Source: Helicobacter turcicus (GTDB lineage Bacteria; Campylobacterota; Campylobacteria; Campylobacterales; Helicobacteraceae). Taken from it: a stretch of 64,000 nucleotides of DNA. Of the stretch, positions 49,847 through 59,168 are shown in pieces. Every line of letters starts with the position of its first letter. Within the stretch, counting starts at the first letter, position 1. The stretch is taken from positions 1-64,000 of the forward strand of contig NZ_JAIGYQ010000012.1 of assembly GCF_019711685.1 (NCBI RefSeq), in the 5' to 3' direction. A model generated the notes under the pieces. It saw only the letters and a list, made by a program, of their open reading frames with translations, made no database searches and was not told where the DNA came from. The translations under genes were made by a program, and so were the position numbers.

Positions 49847-49947
49847 TTTTGCGCCGACAAAAAGAATTTTGGTCTTTAAATAGGAACAATAAATAAAAAA
49901 TTTGAAAGGGATTTTGCAAGTGCGTAATCTAAAACGTGGAATCAGTG

Positions 49948-50024
49948 TGGTACGCCCAAGAGGATTCGAACCTCTGACCTACGGCTTAGAAGGCCGTTGC
50001 TCTATCCAGCTGAGCTATGAGCGC
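49948..50024 (-). tRNA. tRNA-Arg (TCT)
   Basis: 77 bases with encoded CCA. Anticodon loop CTTCTAA gives anticodon TCT (AGA codons). D-arm TAGCTCAGCTGGATAGAGC and T-arm AGAGGTTCGAATCCTCT are sound. It lies 27 bases after tRNA-Met on the same strand, likely one transcript. Confidence 0.97.
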
Positions 50025-50051
50025 ACAAATAATAATATAAAGTCTAGATTT

Positions 50052-50129
50052 TGGTACCAAAGGGGGGACTCGAACCCCCGACCTCCGGCTTATGAGACCA
50101 GCGCTCTAAACCAGCTGAGCTACCTTGGC
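50052..50129 (-). tRNA. tRNA with CAT anticodon (Met, or Ile2 after modification)
   Basis: 78 bases with encoded CCA. Anticodon loop CTCATAA, D-arm TAGCTCAGCTGGTTTAGAGC, T-arm GGGGGTTCGAGTCCCCC, acceptor GCCAAGG. It is not an initiator since no GGG/CCC anticodon stem is present. Elongator Met or TilS-modified Ile cannot be told apart with certainty by eye. A possible -10 TACAAT lies at 50158-50153. Confidence 0.9.
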
Positions 50130-50134
50130 ACACC

Positions 50135-50166
50135 AAAAAAAGAAGAATCCGCATTGTATTATTCTT
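50135..50166 (-). terminator. Possible terminator of the gene at 50188-50799
   Basis: On the minus strand a 6-base stem (AAGAAT/ATTCTT, 12-base loop) is followed by CTTTTTTT, just before the tRNA-Met gene. The weak stem but good T-run give moderate support. Confidence 0.45.
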
Positions 50167-50187
50167 TTCTTTAAAAAATGATAAAAA

Positions 50188-50799
50188 CTAACCGATTGTA
50201 TCAATTTGTATATTGCCACTATAAATTGCGTGGCTAAATTCACGTAAAATGCGTTGAGTCTTTGCTTCACCATTTTTGCGCAAAATATCGTTATAGTTGC
50301 TTGTTAAGTTTTTGTTGTAGCTTTTTGTGTAGATTCCATCAAGATTGTTAAGATTTTCTTGAAATTCTTTTGCCACTTCTTTCCATCCATCTTGTGTAAC
50401 GCCTAAGAATCCTTGTTTGTCGCTTTGTGCGCTTTTGGTATTTTGTTCAGCAATTGCGCGCTCTTGCTCTCTAATGTGTTCTACGCTTGCGCTTAGATTT
50501 CCAGCGCGCGTTAGAATCTGCGCTACGGCGATTTTTTCATTGGGTGACATATTAGCAGTAACGCGTTCAAACGCCTTGTACTGCTCATTGCTCATTATCT
50601 CAAGACTTATGAGTCCATAAGTTATGCGTTCTTTTTCTAAAAATTCGGAATCTTGCTCATTGTTTTGCAGAGAGATTTTGTTAATGTTTTGTGTGTTTGT
50701 AGTAGATTGGGCTGTTTGTGTTTCCTTGTCCAAAAGCCGATTTGCTTCATTAAAAATTTCATTTAAACCCGATGCGTTTAAGCTGTGATTAACAAGCAT
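50188..50799 (-). CDS. Unknown protein in the sigma54 (flagellar) regulon
   Basis: 203 residues, soluble, no signal, rich in N, Q, E and S in the first 60 residues, and mostly helical (FERVTANMSPNEKIAVAQIL, SASVEHIREQERA, GWKEVAKEFQENLNNLDGIY). I do not recognise a family. A textbook -24/-12 sigma54 promoter stands 47 bases upstream, so it is probably produced with rod and hook parts: a flagellar co-expressed protein, chaperone or secreted effector are options. It is monocistronic. Confidence 0.75.
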   Translation of the reverse strand: MLVNHSLNASGLNEIFNEANRLLDKETQTAQSTTNTQNINKISLQNNEQDSEFLEKERITYGLISLEIMSNEQYKAFERVTANMSPNEKIAVAQILTRAGNLSASVEHIREQERAIAEQNTKSAQSDKQGFLGVTQDGWKEVAKEFQENLNNLDGIYTKSYNKNLTSNYNDILRKNGEAKTQRILREFSHAIYSGNIQIDTIG

Positions 50800-50845
50800 T
50801 TTTAGATTAAAATCCTTTCAAAAAGATAAACTATAAGTCGTTTCA

Positions 50846-50861
50846 AGCAAAAAAGATTCCA
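50846..50861 (-). promoter_or_regulatory. Sigma54 promoter of the unknown gene
   Basis: On the minus strand TGGAATCTTTTTTGCT, with GG and GC ten bases apart, the same pattern as the flgF promoter in this window. It lies in a 243-base divergent gap (50800-51042). Confidence 0.85.
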
Positions 50862-51042
50862 CATTTTAAACTTAAAAAGGGTGTTAATTTAGGATATGTA
50901 AAACTTAAAAATTTGTAAAAATGCGCAAAAATTGCGTAAAATATTGCCACGCTTTAAGCAAATATAAATTAAAATCACACATTCATGTTTGGGTTTTGCA
51001 TACTCTGTTGCAGTGATTATTGGCTTTTTAAAAGGTTTGCTC

Positions 51043-51879
51043 ATGGAATTTTTAAATTTCTTTCAATGCTTCTTAAGGTATTTCCTATTTATTGCGCTTT
51101 TTAGCGTTTTTGCGCATACTTCTCCTTTTGGTAATAGACTCATCGTTCCTATTGTTGAGTTAGATGAGGATTCCAAGCATTATGCGTATGTTCCAGCATT
51201 TGATTTAAAGGTCGGTGAGAGCGGTGAAATTGTGCATTGGTTTACGCAAGATCATTCAGCAATTGTTGCTAGAGTTGCAGTTATAGAGATTAAAGATGAA
51301 CTTGCAAAGATAGCGTTTGAGCCATTTGAGGGTTTAGAGCAAGGAGCCTTTCCAGCACCGATTCTGTTTCCTAAGAAAAATGATGAAGTAATCTTCCGCT
51401 CTTTTAATGATCGTGCGTTTTTAGTAGCTCCTTCTCAAGAGATTTATGAGAAAGTTAAAGCTGCATATCCAGAGATTACTTGGCTGCACCCAGATTTGTT
51501 AGCAGCTTATTTAATGGATGTTGGACACACTTCCCCTGTTAAAGGAGATTTTCGTAAAGTCTGCACGCAGTATGCGGCTGGGGTTGTGTATTTGGTAAAT
51601 CTTAATGAAGGACAGGCTCTAGATTGTCAGACTTTTAGACCCATAAAGAAAGATTATATCACAGGGCGTGCGCCGATTAAGGATAGAATGTTGCCTTTTT
51701 TCTCACGCATTGGAAATGATAATCAAAAGTGGTTTTCTTATCTCATTAACGATGTAACAACGCGTGATTATTATTTATATTTTGATGCTCTTTTAAAAGG
51801 TGAAATTAGCGATGAAGATGCGACATTTTTTGGGCGCTTAACAAAGTATTTTACAAATCAAGTTAAAAGTATTTTCTAA
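51043..51879 (+). CDS. Plasminogen-binding protein N-terminal-domain protein (Pgb-like, short)
   Basis: 278 residues from the ATG behind AAAGG. Signal-type N-terminus (FLRYFLFIALFSVFAHT), then the Pgb N-terminal domain with LIVPIVELDEDSKHYAYVPA, VARVAVIEIKDELAKI and the final TRDYYLYFDALLKGEI. H. pylori PgbA (HP0508) has this domain plus a Lys-rich C-terminal part that binds host plasminogen; the tail is missing here. It precedes glcD, the order recalled from H. pylori. Plasminogen binding is therefore doubtful. Confidence 0.78.
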   Translation: MEFLNFFQCFLRYFLFIALFSVFAHTSPFGNRLIVPIVELDEDSKHYAYVPAFDLKVGESGEIVHWFTQDHSAIVARVAVIEIKDELAKIAFEPFEGLEQGAFPAPILFPKKNDEVIFRSFNDRAFLVAPSQEIYEKVKAAYPEITWLHPDLLAAYLMDVGHTSPVKGDFRKVCTQYAAGVVYLVNLNEGQALDCQTFRPIKKDYITGRAPIKDRMLPFFSRIGNDNQKWFSYLINDVTTRDYYLYFDALLKGEISDEDATFFGRLTKYFTNQVKSIF

Positions 51880-51888
51880 AGGCGCAAG

Positions 51889-53268
51889 ATGACGGAGCAA
51901 AATTTCAAAGATATTGAAGCTATTGTTGGCAAAGGTGAGTGCTTTAGCGATAAGGCACATTTAAGTGCGTATTGTTATGATGCAACAAAAGAGCGTAAAT
52001 ATCCAGAATGTGTGGTCTTTCCTCATAACGAAGAGGAAGTGAGTGCAGTTTTAAAATATTGCAATGCACATTTGGTTCCTGTGGTTCCACGCGGTGCTGG
52101 GAGTGGCTTTACAGGGGGAGCGTTGGCGGTTAATGGCGGTGTTGTGTTAGCATTAGAGAAATATATGAATCAAATTTTAGAAATTGATATGGAGAATATG
52201 GTAGCGCGTGTGCAACCTGGTGTTGTGAATATGCAACTCCAAAAGGCAGTAGAAGCAGTTGGATTGTTTTATCCTCCTGATCCTGCAAGTGAGCATTATT
52301 CCACGCTTGGTGGAAATGTGAGTGAAAATGCTGGTGGAATGCGTGCTGCAAAATATGGAATCACAAAAGATTTTGTTATGGCTTTGCGTGCGGTGCTTCC
52401 CAATGGAGATGTGATTCGTGCAGGCAAAAAAACAATTAAAGATGTGGCAGGCTACAATATTGCTGGAATCCTAATTGCAAGCGAAGGCACACTTGGGGTA
52501 ATTACAGAAATTACTTTAAAACTTTTAAGTAAGCCAAAATTTAAACAAAGTGCTATGGGTGTGTTTCCTAGTATTCAATCTGCAATGAATGCAGTGTATA
52601 AAACAATGGCTAGCGGAGTTACGCCTGTTGCGATGGAGTTTTTGGATAATCTTAGTATTAGAGCAGTGGAAGAGAAGTTTAACAAGGGTTTGCCAAGAGA
52701 TGCTGGAGCAATCTTAATTACTGAAGTAGATGGAAATTTGCCTGAAGAAATTACTTACCAAATCAATAAAATTCAAGAGAAATTTCAAGAAAATGGTGCG
52801 GTAGATTTTATTAAGGCAAACAATGAACAAGAAGAAGCGGATTTGTGGTTTGCGCGCAAAAACGCAAGTCCTAGCATTACCATTTATGGAAGTAAAAAGC
52901 TAAATGAGGATATTACTGTGCCACGTTCAAAACTCCCAGAACTCTTAGAGAAAATTGGCGAAGTGTCTAAAAAATATGGTGTTGTGATTCCGTGTTTTGG
53001 ACATACAGGCGATGGTAATGTGCATACTAATGTAATGGTAGATGGCTCAAATCCGCAGGAGTTAGAAAAGGGACACAAGGCTATTGAGGAGATTTTTAAA
53101 ATCACAGTTGAGCTTGGCGGAACTCTAAGTGGCGAACATGGAATTGGTCTCTCTAAAGCACCTTTTATGCACTTAGCATTTTCACGAGAAGAGATGCAGT
53201 TATTTCGTGCAATTAAACAAGCTTTTGACCCTAATAATATTTTAAATCCGGGCAAAATGGCATTATAA
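51889..53268 (+). CDS. glcD: Glycolate/D-lactate oxidase FAD subunit GlcD
   Basis: 459 residues. FAD-binding type 4 with [19 protein letters not shown], the [16 protein letters not shown] loop, [15 protein letters not shown], and the C-terminal [16 protein letters not shown] and [13 protein letters not shown]. It oxidises a 2-hydroxy acid and passes electrons to the quinone pool. Its iron-sulfur partner is not adjacent. Confidence 0.94.
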   Translation: MTEQNFKDIEAIVGKGECFSDKAHLSAYCYDATKERKYPECVVFPHNEEEVSAVLKYCNAHLVPVVPRGAGSGFTGGALAVNGGVVLALEKYMNQILEIDMENMVARVQPGVVNMQLQKAVEAVGLFYPPDPASEHYSTLGGNVSENAGGMRAAKYGITKDFVMALRAVLPNGDVIRAGKKTIKDVAGYNIAGILIASEGTLGVITEITLKLLSKPKFKQSAMGVFPSIQSAMNAVYKTMASGVTPVAMEFLDNLSIRAVEEKFNKGLPRDAGAILITEVDGNLPEEITYQINKIQEKFQENGAVDFIKANNEQEEADLWFARKNASPSITIYGSKKLNEDITVPRSKLPELLEKIGEVSKKYGVVIPCFGHTGDGNVHTNVMVDGSNPQELEKGHKAIEEIFKITVELGGTLSGEHGIGLSKAPFMHLAFSREEMQLFRAIKQAFDPNNILNPGKMAL

Positions 53269-53287
53269 CATAACACAAGGAATGGAG

Positions 53288-53758
53288 ATGATTTTTGATG
53301 TGCAAAAGATTCGTGAAATTTTACCGCACCGCTACCCGCTGCTATTAGTAGATAGAATTACGGCAATTACACCAAATATATGCATTGAGGGTTACAAAAA
53401 TGTAACAATTAATGAAGATGTGTTTAATGGGCATTTTCCGATTCAACCAATTTATCCGGGAGTTTATATTATTGAGGGAATGGCACAAACAGGGGGGGTT
53501 TTAGCATTTGTAAGTATGTTCGGTGAAGAAGCGTATAATAATGGCGATAAAATTGTGTATTTTATGAGCATTGATAAGGCGAAGTTTAGGAATCCTGTAG
53601 CTCCTGGGGATAGGCTTGTGTATAAGCTGGAAGTGATTAAACAAAAAGGAGGAATTTGGGTGCTTCAAGGCTATGCGTATGTAGATGATAAACTTGTTGC
53701 AGAAGCGGAACTTAAGGCAATGGTTGTGGATAACGCAAAGAAAAAGGCACAAAAGTGA
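53288..53758 (+). CDS. fabZ: (3R)-hydroxyacyl-ACP dehydratase FabZ
   Basis: 156 residues from the second ATG (53288), seven bases after AAGG; the ATG at 53282 is too close. The catalytic motif is [13 protein letters not shown] (His), with [25 protein letters not shown]. It leads the fabZ-lpxA-clpX-mreB-mreC block and overlaps lpxA by four bases. Confidence 0.96.
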   Translation: MIFDVQKIREILPHRYPLLLVDRITAITPNICIEGYKNVTINEDVFNGHFPIQPIYPGVYIIEGMAQTGGVLAFVSMFGEEAYNNGDKIVYFMSIDKAKFRNPVAPGDRLVYKLEVIKQKGGIWVLQGYAYVDDKLVAEAELKAMVVDNAKKKAQK

Positions 53759-54561
53759 GCATCGCAAAATCAGCAAAAATTGCCCAAACTGCAATTATTG
53801 AAGAAGGTGCAGTTATTGGAGAAAATGTAGAAATTGGGCATTATAGTATCATCGGAAAAGATGTAAAAATTGGTGATAATTGTAAGCTTTATAATCATGT
53901 AACCATTCTTGGAAACACGACTTTAGGCAAGGGAAACGAGGTTTTTCCAAATGCAGTGCTTGGAACACAACCGCAAGATTTGAAATATAATGGAGAATCA
54001 AATTCTCTAATTTTTGGAGATTGCAACAAAATTAGAGAATTTACGATGATAAATCCCGGTACAGAAGGCGGAGGGAGTAAAACAATTATTGGAAGTAAGA
54101 ATTTATTAATGGCGTATGTGCATATTGCACATGATTGTATTATTGGGAATTCTTGTATTTTAGCAAATGGTGCGACGCTAGGTGGGCACATCGTGCTTGG
54201 AGACTATATCAATATTGGTGGCTTAACTCCTATCCATCAGTTTGTGAAAGTTGGGGATTATGCGATGATTGCAGGAGCAAGTGCGCTATCACAAGATATT
54301 CCGCCCTTTTGTATGGCAGAGGGGAATCGCGCGGTGATTCGTGGATTAAACTTGCATAGATTGCGTAAAAACTTTGAGCACCATCAAGTTGATAAAATCC
54401 ATAACGCTTATAAGCGTCTATTTTTTGGTAATGCACCCATTAAGGAAATTGCTAAAGAGATTTTAGAAGAAGATTTACAAGATGAAAATGTGGTTAAAAT
54501 GTGTCAATTTGTGATGGATTCCACGCGTGGAATCCCTTTTGTAAGGAAGAATTATGAGTGA
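53755..54561 (+). CDS. lpxA: UDP-GlcNAc O-acyltransferase LpxA
   Basis: 268 residues, GTG start. Left-handed beta-helix hexapeptide repeats ([22 protein letters not shown]), the catalytic His region [11 protein letters not shown], and [15 protein letters not shown] at the helical end. First step of lipid A synthesis; lpxC is elsewhere in this window. It overlaps clpX by eight bases. Confidence 0.97.
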   Translation: MSIAKSAKIAQTAIIEEGAVIGENVEIGHYSIIGKDVKIGDNCKLYNHVTILGNTTLGKGNEVFPNAVLGTQPQDLKYNGESNSLIFGDCNKIREFTMINPGTEGGGSKTIIGSKNLLMAYVHIAHDCIIGNSCILANGATLGGHIVLGDYINIGGLTPIHQFVKVGDYAMIAGASALSQDIPPFCMAEGNRAVIRGLNLHRLRKNFEHHQVDKIHNAYKRLFFGNAPIKEIAKEILEEDLQDENVVKMCQFVMDSTRGIPFVRKNYE

Positions 54562-55801
54562 GAGAGTTTGTGATTTTTGTAAAAGTAAGGAATCTAATAA
54601 GAATCCTTTAATTTCTGGTAATGACACTTGTATTTGTAAAAATTGTATCATTGCTTCTTATAATTTGCTTTTTGGAATGAGGCATAAAGATGAGGAAGCA
54701 GAGATAGACAAGGAAGAGAGTGAGCTAAGAATTGTCCCTCCAAAAGAGCTAAAAGCGGTGCTTGATGAATATGTAATCGGACAAGAAAAGGCAAAAAAAG
54801 TTTTTAGTGTAGCGGTGTATAATCATTATAAGCGCGTGTTGCAAGGAGCTGCAACAGAAACAGATGATACAGAAATTGCAAAATCTAATATTTTATTAAT
54901 CGGTCCAACAGGAAGCGGCAAGACACTAATGGCGCAAACTCTGGCAAAATTTTTAAATATCCCCATTGCTATTTGTGATGCAACAAGTCTAACAGAAGCT
55001 GGCTATGTGGGTGAAGATGTGGAGAATATCTTAACAAGGCTCTTGCAAGAAGCAGGTGGTGATGTGGAAAAGGCGCAAAAAGGAATCGTTTTTATTGATG
55101 AAATTGATAAAATTTCAAGGCTTTCAGAAAATCGTTCCATTACACGTGATGTTTCAGGGGAAGGTGTGCAACAAGCACTTTTAAAGATTATTGAAGGAAG
55201 TGTGGTAAATGTCCCTCCAAAAGGTGGCAGAAAGCATCCAAACCAAGATTTTATCCAAATTGACACAAAGGATATTTTATTTATTTGTGGAGGTGCATTT
55301 GATGGATTAAAAGATATTATTGAACGTCGTCTTGGGGGTAATACATTAGGATTCCATAATAAAAAGAGCAAAAAAGCAGAATCTATACATCTTTTGGATC
55401 TTGTAGAGCCTGATGATCTAGTAAATTATGGGTTAATTCCCGAATTAATTGGGCGTTTGCATATGTTTGCTACGCTTGAGGAAATCACAAAGAATGCAAT
55501 GGTAGAAATCCTGCAAAAGCCAAAAAATGCACTTACAAAGCAGTATAAGAAGCTTTTTGCTCTAGATGGCGCACAGCTTACATTTAAAGAAGAGGCATTA
55601 CAGGAAATCGCAGAACTTGCAATTTCTAGAAAGACTGGGGCTAGAGGTTTGCGTGCAATTATGGAGGATATTATGTTAGATGTAATGTATGATTTACCAG
55701 AGCTTAAGGGTTATGAAGTCATCATCACAAAAGAAGCTGTGCTAAAGGAGGCAAAACCAATGTTGGTGAAGCAGAAAAAAACAAGCAAAAAAAGCGCTTA
55801 A
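54554..55801 (+). CDS. clpX: ClpX ATP-dependent unfoldase
   Basis: 415 residues. N-terminal four-Cys zinc finger (CDFCKSKE ... CICKNC), Walker [16 protein letters not shown]-type loop region and VDEIDKIS-like [10 protein letters not shown]. It feeds substrates, including ssrA-tagged proteins, to ClpP; the tmRNA gene lies 7 kb downstream. Confidence 0.97.
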   Translation: MSERVCDFCKSKESNKNPLISGNDTCICKNCIIASYNLLFGMRHKDEEAEIDKEESELRIVPPKELKAVLDEYVIGQEKAKKVFSVAVYNHYKRVLQGAATETDDTEIAKSNILLIGPTGSGKTLMAQTLAKFLNIPIAICDATSLTEAGYVGEDVENILTRLLQEAGGDVEKAQKGIVFIDEIDKISRLSENRSITRDVSGEGVQQALLKIIEGSVVNVPPKGGRKHPNQDFIQIDTKDILFICGGAFDGLKDIIERRLGGNTLGFHNKKSKKAESIHLLDLVEPDDLVNYGLIPELIGRLHMFATLEEITKNAMVEILQKPKNALTKQYKKLFALDGAQLTFKEEALQEIAELAISRKTGARGLRAIMEDIMLDVMYDLPELKGYEVIITKEAVLKEAKPMLVKQKKTSKKSA

Positions 55802-55824
55802 ATCCACTTAAAAAGAGAGAAAAT

Positions 55825-56859
55825 ATGTTACTAGATAAAATAGTTGGTTGGTTTTCACATGATATTTCAATTGATTTAGGGACGGCAAATACGATTGTTT
55901 TGGTAAAAGGGAAGGGAGTGATTATTAATGAGCCTTCAGTAGTGGCAGTGCAAAATGATCGCTATGGAAAAAATAAGATTTTAGCTGTTGGGCATGAAGC
56001 AAAGGAAATGGTGGGCAAGACACCAGGAAGCATTACAGCAGTGCGTCCTATGAAAGATGGAGTAATTGCGGATTTTGATATGACAGAGAAAATGATTCGC
56101 CATTTTATTGAAAAGGCACATCATAGAAAAGCACTAATGCGCCCTAGAATCATTGTGTGTGTGCCTTATGGGCTAACTGGTGTTGAGCGCAAGGCAGTTA
56201 GAGAATCTGCTATTAGTGCTGGGGCTAGGGAAGTTTTTTTGATTGAAGAGCCAATGGCAGCAGCAATTGGAGCAGGACTTCCTGTTAAAGAACCAAAAGG
56301 AAGTTTAGTTGTAGATATTGGTGGGGGAACAACAGAAATTGGTGTGATTTCTTTAGGAGGACTTGTGATTTCAAAGTCTCTGCGCACTGCTGGAGATAAA
56401 TTAGATATGGCAGTTGTGGATTATGTGCGCAGAAAGTATAGTTTATTAATTGGTGAGCGCACAGGGGAGGAGATTAAGATTCAAATTGGTTCGGCAGTTA
56501 GCCTTGATGAGCCACTTTCAATGCAGGTTAAAGGACGTGATCAAGTAAGTGGCTTACTTAATTCTATTGAACTTACAAGTGAAGATGTAAGAGAGGCAAT
56601 GAAAGAAACGTTAAAAGAAATTTCTAATGCATTAAAAGATGTGCTAGAGCAAATGCCACCAGATTTAGCAGGGGATATTGTAGAGAATGGAATCGCACTA
56701 ACAGGAGGTGGAGCATTAATTCGTGGGCTTGATAAGTATCTTTCTGATATTGTAAAGCTTCCTGTGTATGTGGGTGATGATCCTTTACTATGTGTCGCAA
56801 AAGGGACAGGTAAAGCACTAGAAGAAATTGATATCTTACAGCAGCTTACATATGAGTGA
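55825..56859 (+). CDS. mreB: Rod-shape actin homologue MreB
   Basis: 344 residues. Actin-fold phosphate loops IDLGTANTIVLVKG and VVDIGGGTTEIGVISLGG, and adenosine loop ALTGGGALIRGLDKYL. It forms the cytoskeletal scaffold of the elongasome. RBS AGAGAGAA. It is followed by mreC after 13 bases. Confidence 0.98.
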   Translation: MLLDKIVGWFSHDISIDLGTANTIVLVKGKGVIINEPSVVAVQNDRYGKNKILAVGHEAKEMVGKTPGSITAVRPMKDGVIADFDMTEKMIRHFIEKAHHRKALMRPRIIVCVPYGLTGVERKAVRESAISAGAREVFLIEEPMAAAIGAGLPVKEPKGSLVVDIGGGTTEIGVISLGGLVISKSLRTAGDKLDMAVVDYVRRKYSLLIGERTGEEIKIQIGSAVSLDEPLSMQVKGRDQVSGLLNSIELTSEDVREAMKETLKEISNALKDVLEQMPPDLAGDIVENGIALTGGGALIRGLDKYLSDIVKLPVYVGDDPLLCVAKGTGKALEEIDILQQLTYE

Positions 56860-56872
56860 TTGAAGGTGCGCA

Positions 56873-57715
56873 TTGAAAAAGTTATTTCTTTGGATAGTAT
56901 TCTTAGCGGTTACATTTTTTCTTGCAATTCAAGTATCCAAAGAATTCCATGCAAAAGTCTTATATCTAAGTGATGCAGTTAAAATTGGGATTTTAAATTT
57001 AAATAATAATTTTTCAAATATTATCACACGTTATTTTAATCAAGTGCAACAGATTAAAAACTTGACAAATGCACTTAAAGATAAAGAAAAGCTTCAATAC
57101 TCCTATGATGCACTAAAGATGGAACACAATGCACTTTTGCAGGCATTGGAATCTAAGCCAAGCGCAATGCAAATTACGCTTTCTAGAATGATTTCCTATG
57201 TGGAGATGAATAATTACACAAAGGTTTGGCTTGAGCAAGAAGAAGCATTCAGACAAAGAGAAAATGCGATTTTTGGGTTGATTAGTGAGAATAAAGTAGC
57301 AGGAATCGCTGTAATACAAAGTAATCGTTTGTTAGGCTATTTAAATGGTAATGAAAAATGCAGTTATAGTGTCATTATAGGAAACAAGAAAACTCCGGGT
57401 GTTGCAAAATACGATTTAAACAGAGGTTTTGTAGTGGATTATATCCCTTTGTATCCTAAGGTTGAAGTAGGAGAACAAGTTTATACAAGCGGGTTTGATG
57501 AGATTTTTTATCCCGGTGTGCTTGTAGGTATTGTTGAGTCTGTGGAAGAACAACAAGGGTATCAGATTGCTAGTATTAAGCCAGACATTGAGAGAGCAGT
57601 GGAGTTTTATTGGCTAGTGGATATTGATGGTCAAAAAGCAGAGCTTACCTTAGAGGAAAATATAGAATCCAAAACAGAAGAACCTAAGATTTTCAATTTT
57701 GGTGCGCAAGAATAG
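56873..57715 (+). CDS. mreC: Cell-shape protein MreC
   Basis: 280 residues, TTG start. One N-terminal membrane helix, then a coiled coil (about 50-100), and the beta-barrel periplasmic domain with GYLNGNEKCSYSVIIGNKKTPGVAK and VYTSGFDEIFYPGVLVGIVESV. It links MreB to peptidoglycan synthases. mreD is not recognised next to it. Confidence 0.92.
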   Translation: MKKLFLWIVFLAVTFFLAIQVSKEFHAKVLYLSDAVKIGILNLNNNFSNIITRYFNQVQQIKNLTNALKDKEKLQYSYDALKMEHNALLQALESKPSAMQITLSRMISYVEMNNYTKVWLEQEEAFRQRENAIFGLISENKVAGIAVIQSNRLLGYLNGNEKCSYSVIIGNKKTPGVAKYDLNRGFVVDYIPLYPKVEVGEQVYTSGFDEIFYPGVLVGIVESVEEQQGYQIASIKPDIERAVEFYWLVDIDGQKAELTLEENIESKTEEPKIFNFGAQE

Positions 57716-57879
57716 CTTTTTTGATTCTTATTTTTTATTTTAAAAAATTTTTTTTATTCTCTTTAATTACCTTAAATACTAGTTTTATTCCTCTTGTTTA
57801 AAACTCATTATTTTTTTATTAAGAAAATTTTTATTAGCTTTATTTTAAAATTCGCCACAAATTTATTTGAGTGAAATTT
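57716..57879. promoter_or_regulatory. Leader of the accessory metal operon, AT-rich
   Basis: About 155 bases of almost pure A/T. TAAAAT (57846-57851) is a possible -10, 29 bases before the ATG. No Fur-type TAATAATnATTATTA dyad and no riboswitch were seen; a run near 57806-57822 has ATTATTTTTTTATTA but is not a dyad. Confidence 0.35.
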
Positions 57880-58245
57880 ATGCAAGAAAACAAAGCAGAG
57901 TTGATTAATACTTTAAAAGATTTGGAGATAAAATCTAGTGATTTACAACTTTTAAGGGATTATTTCTCTATTGTTCATCACACAAAAGGCAGAATCCGCC
58001 TTAGAGCAAGTTTGAAGTTAAAGGCTGTTGCACAAGAAAAAAAGATTAATCCAAAAGCACTTTTGGAAGTGCTAGAGAGGATTCCGTTGATTTTCTCTAT
58101 TAAGTTTAACCCTTTAATTGGTTCTCTTACAATCCATTATGATTCTAATGTATTAAACCCTAAGCTTTGGGAAGATTGTATTAATGGGGAATCACTAGAG
58201 GAAATTGCAGAAATTATTAACAAAAGTTTAAGGAATATTGTATGA
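57880..58245 (+). CDS. HMA-like domain protein, first gene of the ferrosome-type cluster
   Basis: 121 residues from ATG 57880, weakly preceded by GAGTG; GTG 57871 is an alternative. The only domain is an HMA-2-type ferredoxin-like fold: SIVHHTKGRIRLRAS (H-x-T-x-G-R-x-R-x-R) followed by SIKFNPLIGSLTIHYD, in place of the usual GMxCxxC. The same pattern opens the P-type ATPase of this operon. No Cys is present. Proposed role: a cytosolic metal chaperone or ATPase partner, as with small HMA proteins of Fez clusters. Confidence 0.75.
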   Translation: MQENKAELINTLKDLEIKSSDLQLLRDYFSIVHHTKGRIRLRASLKLKAVAQEKKINPKALLEVLERIPLIFSIKFNPLIGSLTIHYDSNVLNPKLWEDCINGESLEEIAEIINKSLRNIV

Positions 58246-58847
58246 GTGTGGAGAATTTATTACTAGCATTAGATAATACATATAAAACATATAGTTTTTA
58301 TGCATTAGCAAGCGCATTAGATGAGATTTTTATAAATCTTAAAAATACAGAAGTTGCACATATTAATGCACTCACTTACCAGCTCCAAAAGTTAAATGTC
58401 GCGATTCCTAATAATCCTTATTTAAATACAATTGTGCTTCCAAATAGCATAGAAGAAGTGTTGCAAACTGCACTAATACAAGAGAATGCTAATATTACTC
58501 TTTATAATGATTTAACTGCTAATGAACAAGATGCAGAAGTTTTAGATGTATTTTATCGCTTACAAGCTACGAGTTTTAACAATCATATCCCAGCATTACA
58601 CACGCTCATGCAACAAAATGCAAGAGAGCAGGAGAATGCTCTAAATGTAATGGATATGCTAAATAATAGCAAGGAGCTTTTGAATCAAACAGGTGAGATG
58701 GTTGCAAAGCTAAAAGATGGAAATCTTACGCAAGACCAGCTAGAGAGCTTTTTGGGCAAGTTAAATTACTCTCTAATGGGAGGTGTTATTGCAGGCGCAT
58801 TTGGTGTGATTATTTTTAATGAGCTTTTAAATCAAAATAAGGAGTAG
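58242..58847 (+). CDS. Ferritin-like four-helix protein with C-terminal membrane tail
   Basis: 201 residues, overlapping the HMA gene by four bases. The pattern NTEVAHINALTYQLQKLNV, QENANITLYNDL and SFNNHIPALHTLM resembles ferritin-like proteins of the DUF2202/rubrerythrin-type fold: E37-x2-H40 on helix 2, E81 on helix 3, H115 on helix 4. One expected carboxylate (near N113/N114) is Asn and helix 1 offers only D11. A glycine-rich hydrophobic segment (MGGVIAGAFGVIIFNELL) at the C-terminus should anchor it. It may bind iron at a membrane, perhaps inside a compartment. Confidence 0.7.
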   Translation: MSVENLLLALDNTYKTYSFYALASALDEIFINLKNTEVAHINALTYQLQKLNVAIPNNPYLNTIVLPNSIEEVLQTALIQENANITLYNDLTANEQDAEVLDVFYRLQATSFNNHIPALHTLMQQNAREQENALNVMDMLNNSKELLNQTGEMVAKLKDGNLTQDQLESFLGKLNYSLMGGVIAGAFGVIIFNELLNQNKE

Positions 58848-58850
58848 AAT

Positions 58851-59168
58851 ATGGCATTACCATTTATTGCAGGATTAGCAGTGGGTGCAGGAGCGGCACT
58901 TTTATTTACCAAAAGAGAGCAAATCAAAGAAAAATTAAGCAGTGGAGAGTTCTCTCAAAGCATTCAAAATGGTTTGAGTAAGAGTGTGGATAGGGGCAAG
59001 GAGATTTCTAGCAATGCGTTAAAGTATGCAAAAACAAGTTTTACAAATGCACTCAATGCAGAATCTAAAACAGAAGAATTACACAGAGCGCAAAAAACAC
59101 AAAATACAAAGCCTAAAGGCACACAGCGCACAATGCGTAAAAATACAAAAGCAAAGGATAATCAATGA
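58851..59168 (+). CDS. YtxH-like small membrane protein
   Basis: 105 residues. An N-terminal glycine/alanine helix (ALPFIAGLAVGAGAALLFT), then a KREQIKEKLSSGE amphipathic region and a basic tail rich in K, T and N. Topology matches YtxH-type proteins. Function unknown; it overlaps the next gene by four bases, which supports co-production with the cluster. Confidence 0.7.
   Translation: MALPFIAGLAVGAGAALLFTKREQIKEKLSSGEFSQSIQNGLSKSVDRGKEISSNALKYAKTSFTNALNAESKTEELHRAQKTQNTKPKGTQRTMRKNTKAKDNQ

Noticed and set aside
49902-50174. 90-codon plus-strand frame
   Set aside because: It is a translation of the reverse strand of tRNA-Arg and tRNA-Met; RGFEPLTYGLEGRC-type peptides are a known artefact.
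57716-57870. Fur box before the accessory operon
   Set aside because: Several A/T runs look suggestive but none forms a 7-1-7 dyad; in such AT-rich DNA partial matches are expected.
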